64,000 nucleotides of DNA from Cardinalis cardinalis (taxonomy: Eukaryota; Chordata; Aves; Passeriformes; Cardinalidae): NCBI GenBank assembly GCA_014549065.1, contig JACDOX010000001.1:7693736-7757735 (forward strand). The letters run 5' to 3'. The notes under the pieces are model-generated. The model had not been told where the DNA came from, did not search any database, and saw nothing but the letters and a program-made list of their open reading frames with translations. This document shows, piece after piece, positions 48,004-62,155 of the stretch; positions within the stretch are counted from its first letter, which is position 1; the number at the start of each line of letters is the position of its first letter. The position numbers and the translations under genes are program-made.

Positions 48004-50447
48004 GATATTAAGGTCTTAAAAGGTGACACTTTTCTGAACATAAGCGCACTACATTTTTATGATTCATAATAGGCCAGCCTAGATTCAGGTCAGAAATATA
48101 TCTGGTGATTTCCCTCCATTCAATCCAGTGTCACCATGTACTGTTTAGTCTTTGAGTCAATGGCTCAAATAATAAATAAGCAGTTGGTAATGTAACCAAA
48201 TTCAACATATGGGTCAAAGGATAGAAATACTTAAAATTTACCTCTAGACCATAACAATTGTGTCACACACAACCTGCTTACATCATGTCCAGAGAAGAGG
48301 GAAGAAGAAACAATTTATCGCAAAGAGAAACAGAGGTTCAGAAATGTTTGCAGTAGTTGCACACTGTTTCCGGGGTTGCAACACCCACGGTACCTCAGCG
48401 AAACCATGCACACATAGTTTCTCTGATAAATCAGCGCCATTTTAAGCAGAATAAACCAAGACCAGAGTGGTGTGAGCAGTCAAAATACTAGTGATGTACT
48501 CAGTGTACATCTTTTAGGAGGACTGAAGTGTATTCAATGTACTCACCTGTGTTGCCGTTACTGGGAGACACATATGCAAATAACATGGCTATTAACTATT
48601 GCATGCACCTGGATACATGGTTATTTTCTAAACTCATGTACATATAGATACAGTAGACTATGGTCTTATCTCATTAAACATTTTCTATTATGTAGAGTTG
48701 TAAGACTTATCCCATGGCTGGACTCAGATCTTCCCTTCAGAACAGTCTGATGGTCCCATTTCTCCTGACTGGTTGTGTACCACTTCAAGCATTATAAACA
48801 GTATTCACCATTAAATCTCAAAATAACATTGTAATATAATTTAGGTCCGGATTGTCAAGAGATTGGATGGCTTTGCTCTAGTTATTACTTCAGTTAAATA
48901 CTGTAATAATAGCATTCTTTCTATTGCAAGCAGTTGAGTGGGTGTATATGTAGCAATTATCTAAGTGGGTAGAATTTGCAGAGATGAAAATAAAGTAGAT
49001 GAGCTGTAATATCAAGTGTGGGTGACANGCTTCCCTTTATACACCCTTTAACCTTGCCCACACAGGAGGNACACACCAAACAGGGTGGCATTCAGCAGGA
49101 CTGGAAGGTCATAAAAACTTACTGGAGCATGGGTTTTGCTGAATGGATCTATCTAGGATACTTTATGCTTCAGAAATTTACNACAAAAGTACTTGGTTTG
49201 GACATTTATGAAACTGTAACTTCAAATATTCTGCCTAAAATGAAAATTTTAGGAATGTTTTTTTCTACATAATTAAGAAAAGGTTACCTGAATTATAGTC
49301 TTNAATAAGCCACAGCAGATAAGAAACACTAAAACCTATTTCAGAAGTTTTTTGTTTTGGAGGCTTTTGGGGGGGATTTGGGGGTTTGGTTTGATTTTTT
49401 TGTTTTTGTTTTAGAGACAAATGAGAAAATATTGTAACATCATTTCAGATTGTGGGTGTGTTTCATTCTTCAATAGACCCAGAAAGCTCACCCTGAAATG
49501 TGACAAACATCACCTGTATGTTGACAAGGAGTCAGATGCTGTAGTCAAGTTTCTTACTGAGGCAGTTTTTGTTATGGTAGAAAGTACAACAGATTAAGGC
49601 CTCAATAACATGCTTGGTCCTGTGTCACTAAGACATTTCAACCATCTCTTCAGTAAGCCACTGAACTGGAAAGGACTGTCACCTCAAGAAGGGATCAGAT
49701 CCATCCCCTTGCTAATGGCAGTGCTGCCTGTGTCCGTGTTGTCATAGATGTTTGTCTGTATGAGCCTAAAAAACAATCCAGCGATAGATATTACCCCACA
49801 ACCCTCCAACATGATAATTAATATTATTATTTTGTTATGAGTGTTCTGTAAAACAAACAGGCATTTCAAGAGACAGAGGATTGTCTGTTGGAAGGGACTG
49901 AAAGATAAATTAAAGCACTTTACTATTCCATTAAAATTAGTGGTAATCAGAGATACACATTTTCTTGGTTGCAATTTTAAATGCTCATTGCATGACACAA
50001 GAAAAAAATTTAGGAGCTCTTCAGGAGCATGTAAAATACAGTAATCTTCAAAATTAAACAGNAATAAATCGTGATTTCAAGTAATTTAGCAAAGACAATG
50101 CTATTAGCTGAAANGAACCTAAAAAATGGGGAAAAAACTTAAGCTTATATTTTAGTATAAGAAAGTGAATCAAAAGTATCACACTTTCTTAATTAGTCTG
50201 GCTTAAACCTTTTATCACCCCTGCATGTTTTTCAGTCCTTTTCCTTCTAGAAAAAAGTACCAAGGTGCTTCTTGACTTTCTTTTCTTCCTGGATTTTCAA
50301 TTTCTANCTTTTCAGTGATCAGCCACACTTTGTTCCAAATCAAACAAGTATTTTTCAATACTTCTATGACTAGCAATGAATTAAGTAGCTGATTTACAAC
50401 ACAGAGGCTTTATTCTATCTTAGATTTGCTGGTATCTAAGGTTACAC
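48004..50447. other. no gene recognised
   Basis: Intergenic. A G/T-rich low-complexity patch lies at about 49350-49415. No gene-like structure was seen. Confidence 0.65.
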
Positions 50448-51012
50448 TGTGCCATGTTTTAACCCCAAATGGCAACTAAAGCTGCTGTTGAATCCACTCG
50501 CCAGCCTACAGGTGGGATGCAGAGGAGAATCAGAAGAAGTTAAAACCTGTTGAGATAANAACAGTTGAATAATTTAAATAATGTAAATCATAATAATAAT
50601 AACAATAACATCCATGAAAAGGGAGTTAACAAGAAGAGATAGAGGAATAAAACCCAAGACAGGCGCGTGATGCTCACTACAGCTGCTGACCAATGCCCAG
50701 CCCATCCCTGAGCTGGGACTGGCCCCCTCCAGCCATCTCCCCCCAGTTTATACACTGAGCTTGACACTCTCTGATATGGAATATCCCTTTGGCCAGTTCA
50801 GGGCAGCTGTCCTGACTTGGCCAGCCTCCTCCTGGCTTCCTGTGCACCTGATCACTGGGAAACTGGAAAGTCCCTGACTTGAGGTAAGCCCTGCTTAGGA
50901 ACAACTAAGCAATCAGTGTGTTATCAACATCATTTGCATACTAAAACNAAAACAAAAAACTGTACCAGCTACTAGGAAGAAAATGAACTCTATCCCAGCC
51001 AATACCAGGACA
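50448..51012 (-). mobile_element. solo LTR of an avian endogenous retrovirus
   Basis: On the minus strand it starts TGTCCTGGTATTGGCTGGGATAGAG, then CTTCCTAGTAGCTGG, TGATAACACACTGATTG, GGCCAAAGGGATATTCCATATC and TATAAA (50747-50752) in GTATAAACTGGGGGG, and ends in GGGGTTAAAACA near 50448-50455. This is one of the best-known LTR families of birds. No internal region or second LTR is present. The ends are approximate and I see no clear target-site duplication. Confidence 0.9.
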
Positions 51013-54000
51013 CATTTGTAGCTGCAGTGGTCACTAAGAAAAACTTGTTAAAANCCCAAGTTTTTAACTTTGTTAAAAAGTTAATTCAACATGATTCTGA
51101 AATAGAGTTGTCCAAGAAGGAAAAAATACCATCTTTTACATGTTTCAGAATAAAATCTGAATTTACTGGACCCACAGCAATGTGTTAAATCATGTTCACT
51201 TTACTTCATTCACTGTGCCCCAGACATGTTTAGGAATGCTGCCAATTCAACAGAGCAGGATCCTTGGTTCTCATTCACATTTGAACTCTTTTTATACTGC
51301 TCTAGCAGAGTGAAGACATCTGAAAAATCTGCTTACTATTCATATATCTCTGNGGCTTCTTTACAGTCCTAAAATCTAAAAAAAGTGTTCTATAAAAACA
51401 CGTAGTTTATATTTTAAATACTGTTCACATAAAGAAAATGTAATTCATTTTAGATTAATTCTAAAATGAATTTTAGATTCATTCATCAGTTCATTTTGAA
51501 AATATGTATTGTATTTTCACACATATCCATTCCCATGCCCAACATGGGAATGTGCCTATGCTTGGCCACCTCAGATCAAATAATCTAAATTGCAAAAATC
51601 CTTCTCATAATTTCTTCTGAGGGTATTTTGTAATAAGTACTGCTTTCCTTTTTTTGAGGATTTAACTAGTTTCNTTTTTCTGTCTGGATAACTAGAGGGT
51701 TTTTTCCAGAGTTCATGGAGTGCTTTCCTGAAAGATATTTCTGGATATGGATTCTGAGCCACAGAATGTCTATTCAAGTCATTAACTACCAGGAGATAAA
51801 ATGGTGTTTCCAGTTAAGGATGCTGGCCTTGATCTGGAAAAATCACTTTGATGTAGTTGTTTCTTTTGCCCCTTGTTACAGTAGCATTGATAGGAGTTAA
51901 AAAGTACTGCCAAAGACATTGTCATCGCTGATTGCTGGCTGTGCCTATGAGAAAATTATGGAATCTTGGTCAATCCAATATGTTCTTGCATGTTGTGATT
52001 AAAATTGTACTTGATAATTTAGCACTCACTGGAATGAAAAAGAAGGAAGTAAGTGGCAGGGAAATTTCCCTGTCTTTGTCAGTGAGAAATCCCAAGACTT
52101 TGTCTTTTTATTCCCAGCTTAGCACAGAACTCTGCGGTGCCCTTCTATCCCAGCCCAGGAATGCCTGACATAAGGATTCATCTGCATTTGTAGAATGCTT
52201 TTTCTTTCCTTGTGAAACTAAGCTTTCCTCGCTCTTGTTAACTATAAAAATGATATCTATTTGACAAAATACATCAGATTGTCAGTGTAATGTGTTGTTG
52301 CCCCTTTCTACCTGCTGATTCTTAATCATTCTGAACTCTCAGTTACAACTGAAGGAATCTACAATATTTTGGGTCAGTCAAGAACTGTATCATTTGGTAG
52401 CTAATCTGGTAATTCATCAGAGAAGGGCAGGCCATCTCTTTTTCCCCTTTGCAACATTATTTTTTGCCCAGGGAGACNGTGTAACCACAGAGCAGATTGC
52501 AGCAAGGCTTGTTATGACACTGCTAAGGTGGACAGAAGTGCACTCTGTCCTCACAGCCCACAGCACCAGAGTTCCAGCTGTATCTGTGGCCCCAGTGTTC
52601 TGAGGATATACTGCCATTCTCACATGGCCCACAAGTCACCTGTAACTTTCTATAACTGCCTCCACACTGCTTCTCACTACCCTGCCACTGCTGAGCCTTC
52701 CCAAAGGACTTACTGTAGGGATAAAGCCTNCCTCATTCCTTACTTGCCTCCAGGATTATGAAACACATACCTCAGGAACTGTGAACAACTCCTGAAAATC
52801 TCCCATGAAGTTTTAATATGTACATAAACAGCCATAAAAAATTAAAAGAGAATGTGACTACTCCTAGCTGTAGTCCTTTAAAGNGCTTTATGGATATTTG
52901 CTTCTTGCCATTCCTCCTTTCTCTTTCAGAATCTGCTAAGAATCTGGATTCTGGCATCAGGAGAGAGTTTGGTTGATACCAGACGTTTTCCCTCCCACAA
53001 ACNCACGCAGCAGGCATGGAGGGAGCAGGGGAGATCATGATTGATACACTTTAAGAGTGAAAACTCTCCAAGCTCTGCAGACTGGGCATGCCAGCAGGCA
53101 AACCTGGTTCACACACTTTCAAGACTCCAGTTGCTTTGCTGCTGAGATTACCTGACAGTTGGCATAGTCTGGCTAGTTCCTAATGCAGCAGCACTTTGAT
53201 ACAGGACAGACTCAGGACTGTCTCATGTCAGAAATAGCCTTAGCCTACTGACCTTTGATGGCCAAGGAAGTTTGTTAATCCCTAAGGAGTGAAATAATTA
53301 ACTCTGGTGGGAGATTATAAAAGTATCTATATGTTTTTAAGTGCTCTGTTATTACCTCTGATTAGTGGGTAAAAGGCAAGTGCACTCCCTCATAATTTGG
53401 TCATGGTATTACAGATTTAATCTTTAATTAATGTCCTTTTATCTGCTACCCTAGGCTTTTTGACTGCCTGTGTGCTACATGACTCAGTCCCCCAGCTGAG
53501 ATCATTCTTGTTTCCAGCCATCAGGGGTACTGGTTGTCCACATAACTCTAAAACTAAAAACTGAAATTGCGAACAAAATACCACTGCTCCTGGTAAGAGG
53601 TCCTTACTCCTGTTGTCCTCAGGTAGAAAGCTACTGAAATTTTTACCATTTTTATTTGCAGATATGTGGTTGAATTTGTNAGTTGAACAGCACCTGAAAA
53701 AAACATGTCCTTTTAAAGGAANACTTTAAAATAGAGGATATTGCTGAGCAGTGTGTGCAGTTAAGTGCAGTGCAGCTGTCATTACACTGACATTTTCTAT
53801 AACATCATGAGCTATAGCTAAGTTGCTACTACTCAGTTAACAGGACTCCCAGAAGTTATGTCTTCTAGTAATAAAGTCCAAAGATCCCTAACAAAACACT
53901 TGTCTCCTATACTCTGTAGGGCTTTCAGTACAGTGTCTTTGAATCATTCACCCAACAAGGCAGTTCTGCTGAATGTGCAGCTGAAAGTAGTCAATAAGAA

Positions 54001-55331
54001 GAAAAAAAACATTATTTGTGTTGATTTTTCTTTTTTTGGTTTTCTTGCCTCAGTGGTGTGGCCTCCATGCAATGATGCCTCAGTGAAAGAGCATCTCCTG
54101 ACCTTCACAAATATGGTCAGTATGAGAAACTCCTTAAAGTCAGGGAGTTCTTTAAGGTCCAAGATCCCTTTTTATCCTGCTCAGAACTGACCAGGCTCAT
54201 TAGACTAAAAGTGACAGAACAAACCACTAAGCGATTACACATCTATGGGTCAAGATAATTTTTAAAACCACTGAAAGTGTAATTCACCTAGACACTATAA
54301 AGAATAGAGCAGACATTAAAGTACAATTTCATAACAGTTTAATCACAGTTATAAAAAATAATTAACTCTTGCATTAACACCACCCAGATGTGGAAATAAT
54401 ATTATCAATCATCCTGGGTAGAACAGTGCTTGTAAATAATCTTGCATAACAGTTGACATTATAGACAGCCTTTCTGCATTGAAATTTTTCTTTTTATGTT
54501 TTATAGGTCTAGATACAGACTGAGGTTTTGGAGNTTGTTCCTTTTCTAAGAAGAGTCTCATAAAAATCCCTATTTAAAAACAAGTTTAAACAATAACAAC
54601 AATGATGTTAAAAGGATTTTTAGTTCCTTTAGCATCTTGATGCATCTGCACCCACTTGCACCAGCTAATGTATGAATCCTATGAAAGGAAAATTATGCCT
54701 TGTTCATCTAGAAAAGAGATCAGCTAATGTAGTATAGAGCCTGAGATTGGCAACTTGTGATATAACATGAGCAAATCTTAACATCCTTTCTCTTCAGCCT
54801 CTGTTTGCATAAATCACTTGTGCTTGGCACCAGAATGCAGCAAAGGTAGCCTGACTTACATCTAGAGCTGGAAAAATCCAGTCAGATGGTTTCTCCCAGC
54901 CACAAATGGAGATTTTGAGGGAAGTTAGAGGCAGTTTTAATAAAATTCATTTTCATACTGGACATTTGCTAGGTTAGAAAACCATGTTCTATTGACATGC
55001 TATTATTACTGTGTAAAGGTCAAAGGAGCCCCTCAGGCATTTCCAAAAGTTATGCATATGGTAACTGCCACTTTTCCCAATCAGTTATGAAAACAAATCT
55101 CAATTTTGGAGGGTAAAATGTCTTTTTCATCTCTTAAAATATATACCTCATGGCCACAAAAGGATCATCAAGATTTTGAAAAAAAAATAGCCAGGTGGTC
55201 TGAAACTTTGAAGAAGCACTGCTGAGACTCATAGCATCCTGATATCAGAATATCCCTCCTATTATTGTCCTCCCAAACTATCACATCATATCCAAATTAT
55301 AAGGTTGACATAAAATCCTGTGAAATTCTTG
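51013..55331. other. no gene recognised
   Basis: Intergenic, apart from a small perfect hairpin at 51442-51472. Short ORFs here are unremarkable. Confidence 0.65.
51442..51472. repeat. perfect 13-bp hairpin
   Basis: AATTCATTTTAGA, 5-base loop TTAAT, then TCTAAAATGAATT; a partial third copy (GAATTTTAGATTCATTCAT) follows directly. Exact palindromes of this length in AT-rich DNA can arise by chance or by slippage. Confidence 0.75.
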
Positions 55332-55466
55332 CAAAAAAAACAAACCAAAACAAAACATAACAAAATGTACCAAAAAAACCCAAATGAAACAACAATAACA
55401 AAAAACCAAAACCAACAACCAAAAAAACCAAAACAAAACACTCAAAAAAAAAATCACCCAAAACAA
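55332..55466. repeat. A/C-only low-complexity tract
   Basis: About 130 bases made almost wholly of A and C (AAAAC, CCAAAA, CAACAA units). On the complementary strand it reads as a 61-codon Phe/Trp/Leu-rich ORF, which is an artefact of composition. Confidence 0.9.
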
Positions 55467-55494
55467 CGTAAGGTATATAAAATCATAAACAAAC

Positions 55495-55560
55495 TATAAA
55501 AATACAGTGCAGAGACCTNAGAGGTCATCTTGTCTATCCCTGCTCTAAAGGAAGTTCAGC
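55495..55560 (-). repeat. possible old CR1 tail
   Basis: CAGAGACCT, GAGGTCATCTTGTCTATCCCTGCTC resembles the antisense CR1 end (GAGGTCATCTAGTCCAACCCCTGCTC), but is highly diverged. Confidence 0.4.
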
Positions 55561-58500
55561 CATCTCTTATTTTTCTGAAAGACAATAATTTCACATGCAG
55601 TTCAGAGTGATCAGGATTTAACCCCATGACTTCCCCTGTAAGGTCAGGGGTCTGCCACTAGAACCCATTGACTGAAAGTATTTCCCTGTATTACCTTGCT
55701 TGCCAGAAAGCTTTTANAGTTCTTCAGTATCAGCACCTTGGCTGGCAAAATCTTACCTCTCTAAATACATCTGGCTTGAATTAGTGAAAGTGTATTTTAA
55801 AGGTGCTCTTTGACCACCAGTTCTGTGATGAGTTCACAGATTTTTCCAACAAGGTTGGTAATTGCCTGATTAATTGCANAGGCATTACACAAAGTTGTTT
55901 TGTTTCTTTCTCTTCCCCAAAATGTGTATTATTGACTTCTAATTTGGTGAACTTTTTTCCCCAGTCTTCTTTGTNATTTTAACTGTTTTGTCTAAGGCAT
56001 TTTGGATAGACTGTACTGACTTCCTGAGGTACATGTTCATGAAGCCTCCATGGACCTTCATGCAGCTCCACTAAGTGTCAAGACACTGATCTCTGTGTTC
56101 CTAGAAAGTAAAAATTACTCCAGAAGGTAAATGGGATCAGACTTTGCAAAAGGGACAACATATGCTCTCTAAGAGAATAGGTCTCCAAATACATTGTGTG
56201 GAAGNCTACAATATTACTTTTAATCCACAATTGCTTATAACATTTTTGAGACCATGAGATTTTTGAGACCATCCTGAGATCATGGCAGTTTCTCATCCTG
56301 AGATCAAGGGTTGTAATAGAAAACAACTGATGGACTNACCTTACACTCCTTTTGATATGCCAGTAAAAGAGAAATCAAGTGAAGGGTTGCACTTTGCACA
56401 GATATTTCTTCTCCTACATGTAATTTCTTACCAGCAGTATGAACACAGTTCCCTAAGTTTTCACAAACTAAATCTGGAATTCAATGTTAGCTGNTTTTAA
56501 TGAAATGCAATTCTAGAACAGCTTTTTTTTTAGTCTTCTATAATTTCACATCCTCACTTCTCACACTATTATCTTTTCTTCAGCAGTTAAGTGCAGGAAC
56601 AGGACTAATTTCTACTGAACATATCTTTCAAATTCTGTAATCATATTTTTTTATACTGGTATAATGTGAGTTCTTCATATACAGCTCCACCTTCTTTTTG
56701 CTTTCCTTCTTGAAGAACACTGTTTTGATTTTTTTTCTCTTTGTCTTGTAACTTAATGAATTTAATGCTAAGTACTTTTTGTCATTTTTCTTCTCATTAA
56801 ATAGCAGTGAAGATTAATTGCTTAGTAAAAGCAAACAGACAACTTACTCAGGAGTACAGATTAGAGTTTTGAACAAATAAATGCAAACAGGAATAAAAAA
56901 TAGCAATCATTTTCTATTTTTTGAGGAGTGGGATTTTTAACCTTTGGCAAAAAATTTGATCTGGCTGATTTTTTCCTTCTCAAAGAATATATGTAACTGA
57001 GGNATTCTTCCTTGGTGGTTTTCCTTTTACACTATTCCCTGGTCTCTAGAGAAACTGCAAGAGACATGAGGCTGCCTGATTCCTCAGAACTGCTTCAAAG
57101 TGCAATGCCTCCTGTTCACAGGGAACCTGGGTCACCCTTGCCACAGAGAACAGAGATCCAGAACTACAGCTAGTGAGTTTCTTTACCCAGGCAAGAGCAG
57201 AAATACCTCATCCAATCTTACTCAGATGAGAAAAAGTTTTACAGCTATTCCAGAGCAGGCATCTCTGTGACAGCCCCTTAGCACTGTAACATTCTCTAGT
57301 CAAACTCAATTTTATTCAAATTTTAGCCAAATCGCATACTTTATTTAAAAAACTTCAAAATTGTATCTGTTTTGGAGAGTTGAAAAACTAGAGGGATAAA
57401 ATAGATATGCACTGTAATTTCATCTCTACTTCTCACTCCTTAAAATATCAACTCCTTTAAAAATCCATTATCTTTTTCTGGCTAACCCCTGAATTAACAA
57501 CTCTTCTCCTAATTCTTTTTTCAAATATCTTCCAACTGATTGTCCATATATTTTGAGGGATTCAGAATAGTAATCCACAACTTTGTGGANACTGGTAGCT
57601 AATTGAAGCAGGAGGTGAGTCAGTAGCCAAGCATGGTTAGTTCACTAGGTGACATCCTTCTTGAGAAATGCAAGAGGTCCAAAAGGTAGGCTGGATGTCC
57701 AAATCAAACCTGCTTTGTTGCAACATCTTTCCCTCAAGCCTTCCCAGTGATGAAGTTATTTCAGTCTATTTTGTCAAGGAGAGCTGGATCAAGCAAATCT
57801 AAACACATAATATTAGATGGGATAAATATTTCTNTCTTTCTGTTTCATTCCCATGGTGTTCAGAAGAGATGAAATTTGTACTTTCCAGGGGTAAAACAAG
57901 ACCCATTAGTGTGCAGAATAACTCTAATAGGAAGAAGCTACTCAACTACTGTTTGCAATATAAAACCACAGAACTGAAAAGCTCTGTATGAATCCAGTCT
58001 CCAGAAAACTCTGGAAACAGGCTACTGAAGAAGCCCATAAAGCATCTACTCTACTTGCAATGGCACATGATGCTTCCACATCAGATAGCTTAAGAATCTT
58101 AATATGAGGTCAAGAGCCATAGCAATTAAGTGTCACAGGACTAGGACAGGACAGATTAAGGGAGTTGTCAATGACAGAGTTATCTGCAANAAGAAAGAAT
58201 TTGTTGAAGAAAACTCACAGATGGTGGGAAAAACCTGTTGTCCCTGCCAGACTGACTTAAGGAAATANTCTCTGTTGACTGCAATTCTGGCCAAAGGTGT
58301 CAATGCTGAACGTATAAGGAGTATACACTAGAAATACACCTGGCAGTTCTAATGTCAATAGAAACACAAAGACATTTTGTCCTGCAAGCCCAGAGTTTGG
58401 AAAGAGGTGGAAAGATTAAGAAAGAGGCAGGAAGAGCTTTTTGTTCTACTCCAAAGACAAGCAGCAGAAACTGACAATAAGTCAATATAATGTTTGAATG

Positions 58501-60165
58501 CTCTTACCATAGAGAATGTAGAAATGTAAATAAAAGTCCCTTTTTCTTACNCCTTCAGAGGCAGTCTCACATGCAATATATAAGAACTTAATTTTCTCCC
58601 TGAGAATTTTCTGTATAGTCTTTTCAAAATGTTTCAAACTCAGTTTTAAAACTCTTTATTTTTTCACATTCAGGACATTATACCAGAACCATGTTTTCTG
58701 ATACTGTTTCCAAATTACATGTATTTATTACCANNATATGCATTTTATCTTGTGACAACACTGCCCTTTAATTGAAACAAATCTCCTTTATGCTTTCAAT
58801 GTGATGGGTTTTTTTNCTTTTATTTTATCTAGGTCAAAGNGTCATATACTTTAAGCAGATGAAATTCAATTCCTCACCCTTCTTTCTGTTTCATCTCAGT
58901 GACTCTGGTTATAACCAATCTGGCTGAAACATTCACTTTGACCTGTATGTTGCTAGCTGATTTTTCTTATCAATCTGCCTGTATATCTCAGGGCAGATTT
59001 TGGGGCAACTTGGTCTATATTTGGTTAGAACATTTTTCTTGAAAGCAAGATGAAATCTCACCTGATTCTCTCCCAGCTACTTGCCAGTGGTGTGTTCTGT
59101 GCTCTCTCCCTATTCCCTCTCTTCTTCAGGGTCTGCTTTACCCCAGGTGTAAGACCTAGTAAGTATCTTAAAAAAGCACAGAACTGTGAACCCAGTTATG
59201 ATAAGTACCAGATAATCACAAAAAAAGGTCTGCACCTGATCCAGACAGCAAGTGGAAAGCATTCTCAGAGAAAGCAGCAGGGCAAGTAATAACAGAAACA
59301 GACATTTTAGTAGGGCAAATTGCACTATGTACTGTTTCTACCTAAGTTAAATCACAAGTTTAAAGTAGAGAAAAAAAGAAAATGGCTGTAAGCAAAAGGT
59401 GTAGAAGTGCTGGACTTCTTACCTCTGGCAGAAGTGGCTACAGAGTGCAACATTAGGCTGGTTTAGGTAACCATAGCACAACAAAATTAATTTAAAATTA
59501 GATCTGATTGCCAAGACAGGATGTGACCAGCTATGCATATCTACCTCCTCCAGTTGTAATGGAGTTTCATTTTAATAGTAAGATTGGAAGGGAAAGGCTT
59601 GTTGTTGAGGCACGGCTCCCTGGCTCCCACCTGGAGGTGCAATGAGACTGTCATTCTGCACCATATTATCTTGAAGTATAGGCACTGTTTATCCCTAAGA
59701 GACCAGCCTCCTGCACATGTTTCTTAACAACTTAGAATGCATACATTTCTAGTATCAAGATTCCTATCTGTCAATGAAATTTTGAAATGTCATTAGGGAG
59801 GTACATTTCCTTCGGGCAACATTTGTCCTGTTTTATTTTATTCTCTATATTAATTTCTCAAAATTTTAGAATGAAGAAATTCTAAATCAGTTCCAGAGCC
59901 AATTCCTTGAATAATTCACAGAGATTAAGTAACCACACAGCTCATTTTACTGATAAATTGGAACAACCAAAAATTGTTTGTGATCAGTTGTAAAGTGGTT
60001 TTGAAGGAAGTTACATTTGACTCATATTTCAAAAAAGAGATCCCGGCATTATCACTGATGGTTGTTTGAAATCATTAGCTGAATGTTTATTGGCATTAAG
60101 AAGAGAAGGCAGAGAGAAACATGGTTGGGGTTNATTGTGTCATAAAGACAGCAGGAAAGGTGAAC
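55561..60165. other. no gene recognised
   Basis: Intergenic AT-rich DNA. A short local duplication (GAGACCAT / CATCCTGAGATCA units) is at 56248-56308. No coding or RNA gene was identified. Confidence 0.65.
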
Positions 60166-60445
60166 AGAGAACTCTTCATCAATCCCACAGCCCTGGAACT
60201 AAGTTGCTCAATGAAACTGGTAGGAGATTGGTTTAAACAAAGATANAAAGAAATACTTGATTACACAGCAGACACTGGACTTCTGGAATTCCCTACCAAA
60301 GGTGCTCATAAAGGCAGAGGTTGTCAATGGGTTCAAAAAGGGCTCAGACAAAGTCATGAATAACTGGTCCTTTAACAGGACAGGCAGAAATGTACTCAGT
60401 AACACTCCTAAAAGTTTTGCATGCTGCAGAAATACACAGGTAAAA
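60165..60445 (+). mobile_element. old CR1-type LINE 3' region
   Basis: Sense orientation: GACTTCTGGAATTCCCTACCAAAGG, GAGGTTGTCAATGGGTTCAAAAAGGGCTCAGACAAAGTCATG and AATAACTGGTCC follow the conserved 3' order of older CR1 subfamilies. Diverged; limits approximate. Confidence 0.6.
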
Positions 60446-62155
60446 GAGAACATGGCCAGACTCACATGGTNTTCTTAAATAGCAGCTGCTATTGCCTCTC
60501 TCAGAGCATATTGGGCTAACTGGAATTTCTGGTCTATTATAGTAGAGAATGTCTAATATTCTTGAGAAAAAACATTGTTTGTGCCCTCTTCTGGATGCAC
60601 TTGCTAGATGTTAATAAGTACAATTTCCCTACCTCGTATTAAAGAAAATCTTTGTATATAAGATAGCATAAATTGACTGGTTGACTTTTTAGAGATATTG
60701 ACTGAAACTGAGTGAATTTATAATATAATATTATATGTAAATGAGCTATACTTGATAGCTGTATACTATAAGCATTAAATACTAAGTTACTTGAGATACA
60801 TTCATAGAAGAATTTATAAAGAAAGGATAAAAGCCCAAACAAAACCCAGTTTTGGTCCTAAGGCAGAACTGTAGAAATTATGNACACGCAATCTGAGATG
60901 GAGATACACATCAAATTAAGTGTTACTAGATTATCTGAGCTTCATCCTGAAATAGCAGTCCAATTACATATCTGATAAGCAGGCTGATAAAGAATAAAAC
61001 ATACAAAATTGATGCAGATTAGTGGCACAGGGCCAAAAATGTGCAGTATGAACCTGGGTTGATTACAAAAATATAGGAAATCCNCTGTAATTCTACAGAA
61101 AAGTGGGNTCACAGGATCTTAAACCAACAGGCTATTTCATGTAACCTGTAGGGCTATGTAGGGGCATGGCATGGTTCTAAGATGACATCTGTTTGCAAAG
61201 GGCAAATACAGCTATATGTCATGCAGACATATGGTCATNCTGTAAAAGAGAAGTCTGTTTTGCTCTCGTAAGGAATCACAAGGCAGAAGGCAGAATTTGC
61301 AGTTTTCCAACCANTCCACTCGNATGGATGAGAGACTGTCTCATGTACATACAGCAGATTATAGACTCATTCTTAAGGTTTGGTCATATTCATCATTTAC
61401 AGAGAGATTTTAGGAACAAGATATATACAGCTCAAAAATTACCCAGCAATTATTTATTGGGTAACAAAAAGCATGAATAGCTGGGACTACCATACAACAC
61501 TGTTGCTCACCATTTTCTTTCAATTCTCTAATTTTTTTCTTGCTATTTTCTGTTGTTCAGCTAGCAATTACCACCTCAATAATTATATTTTGCCTGTCTT
61601 ATTACTTTTCTCATCTTACATGGCTATTGCTCAGGCCTTGCAGCTCAAAAATAATCTTCTCAAAGTTCTACATCACCAATGTAAGGCACCAAACTGGACT
61701 CGAGGTCACAGAGAGCTGAACCTGAATCCTTGGGCTGTTACATCTCCTCTCTGGGTCATTCTTTGAGTAAGTTGTCTCTGAATTCCTCTTCCTTCTGCCA
61801 AGNCTATGCTGTCCCCTGTTCCTTTGCACAGTTCTTAAAACCTGTATTTGCCTTTTCTGCTTGTACACAGCAGTGTAGCATGATTTAATTACTGCGTATG
61901 AAATCCATTTGTCATGCTGATGTAAAAGGTTATTTTAAATGGTGCACACCTTCGCTTGCACATCTGACATCAAATGCTTGTAAAAATAATTAAGTAATTA
62001 ATTCTCCCAGCTGACAAGTCTGTCTGAATTGAGCATAAATGAAATACCAAACAGAAAAACAGGAAATCCATCCTGCGTACCATGGTATGAAGGCTGGTGT
62101 CTGAATTTAGATTACAAATCAAGTCTCTAAACNTTTCATTTACCACAGAAGTATT
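60446..62155. other. no gene recognised
   Basis: I looked here on the minus strand for exons 4-7 of the third TMEM68-like relic and did not find them by eye. No other features. Confidence 0.55.

Noticed and set aside
55281..55466. Hydrophobic 61-codon minus ORF that looks like a membrane peptide
   Set aside because: It is the complement of an A/C-only low-complexity tract; composition alone explains it.
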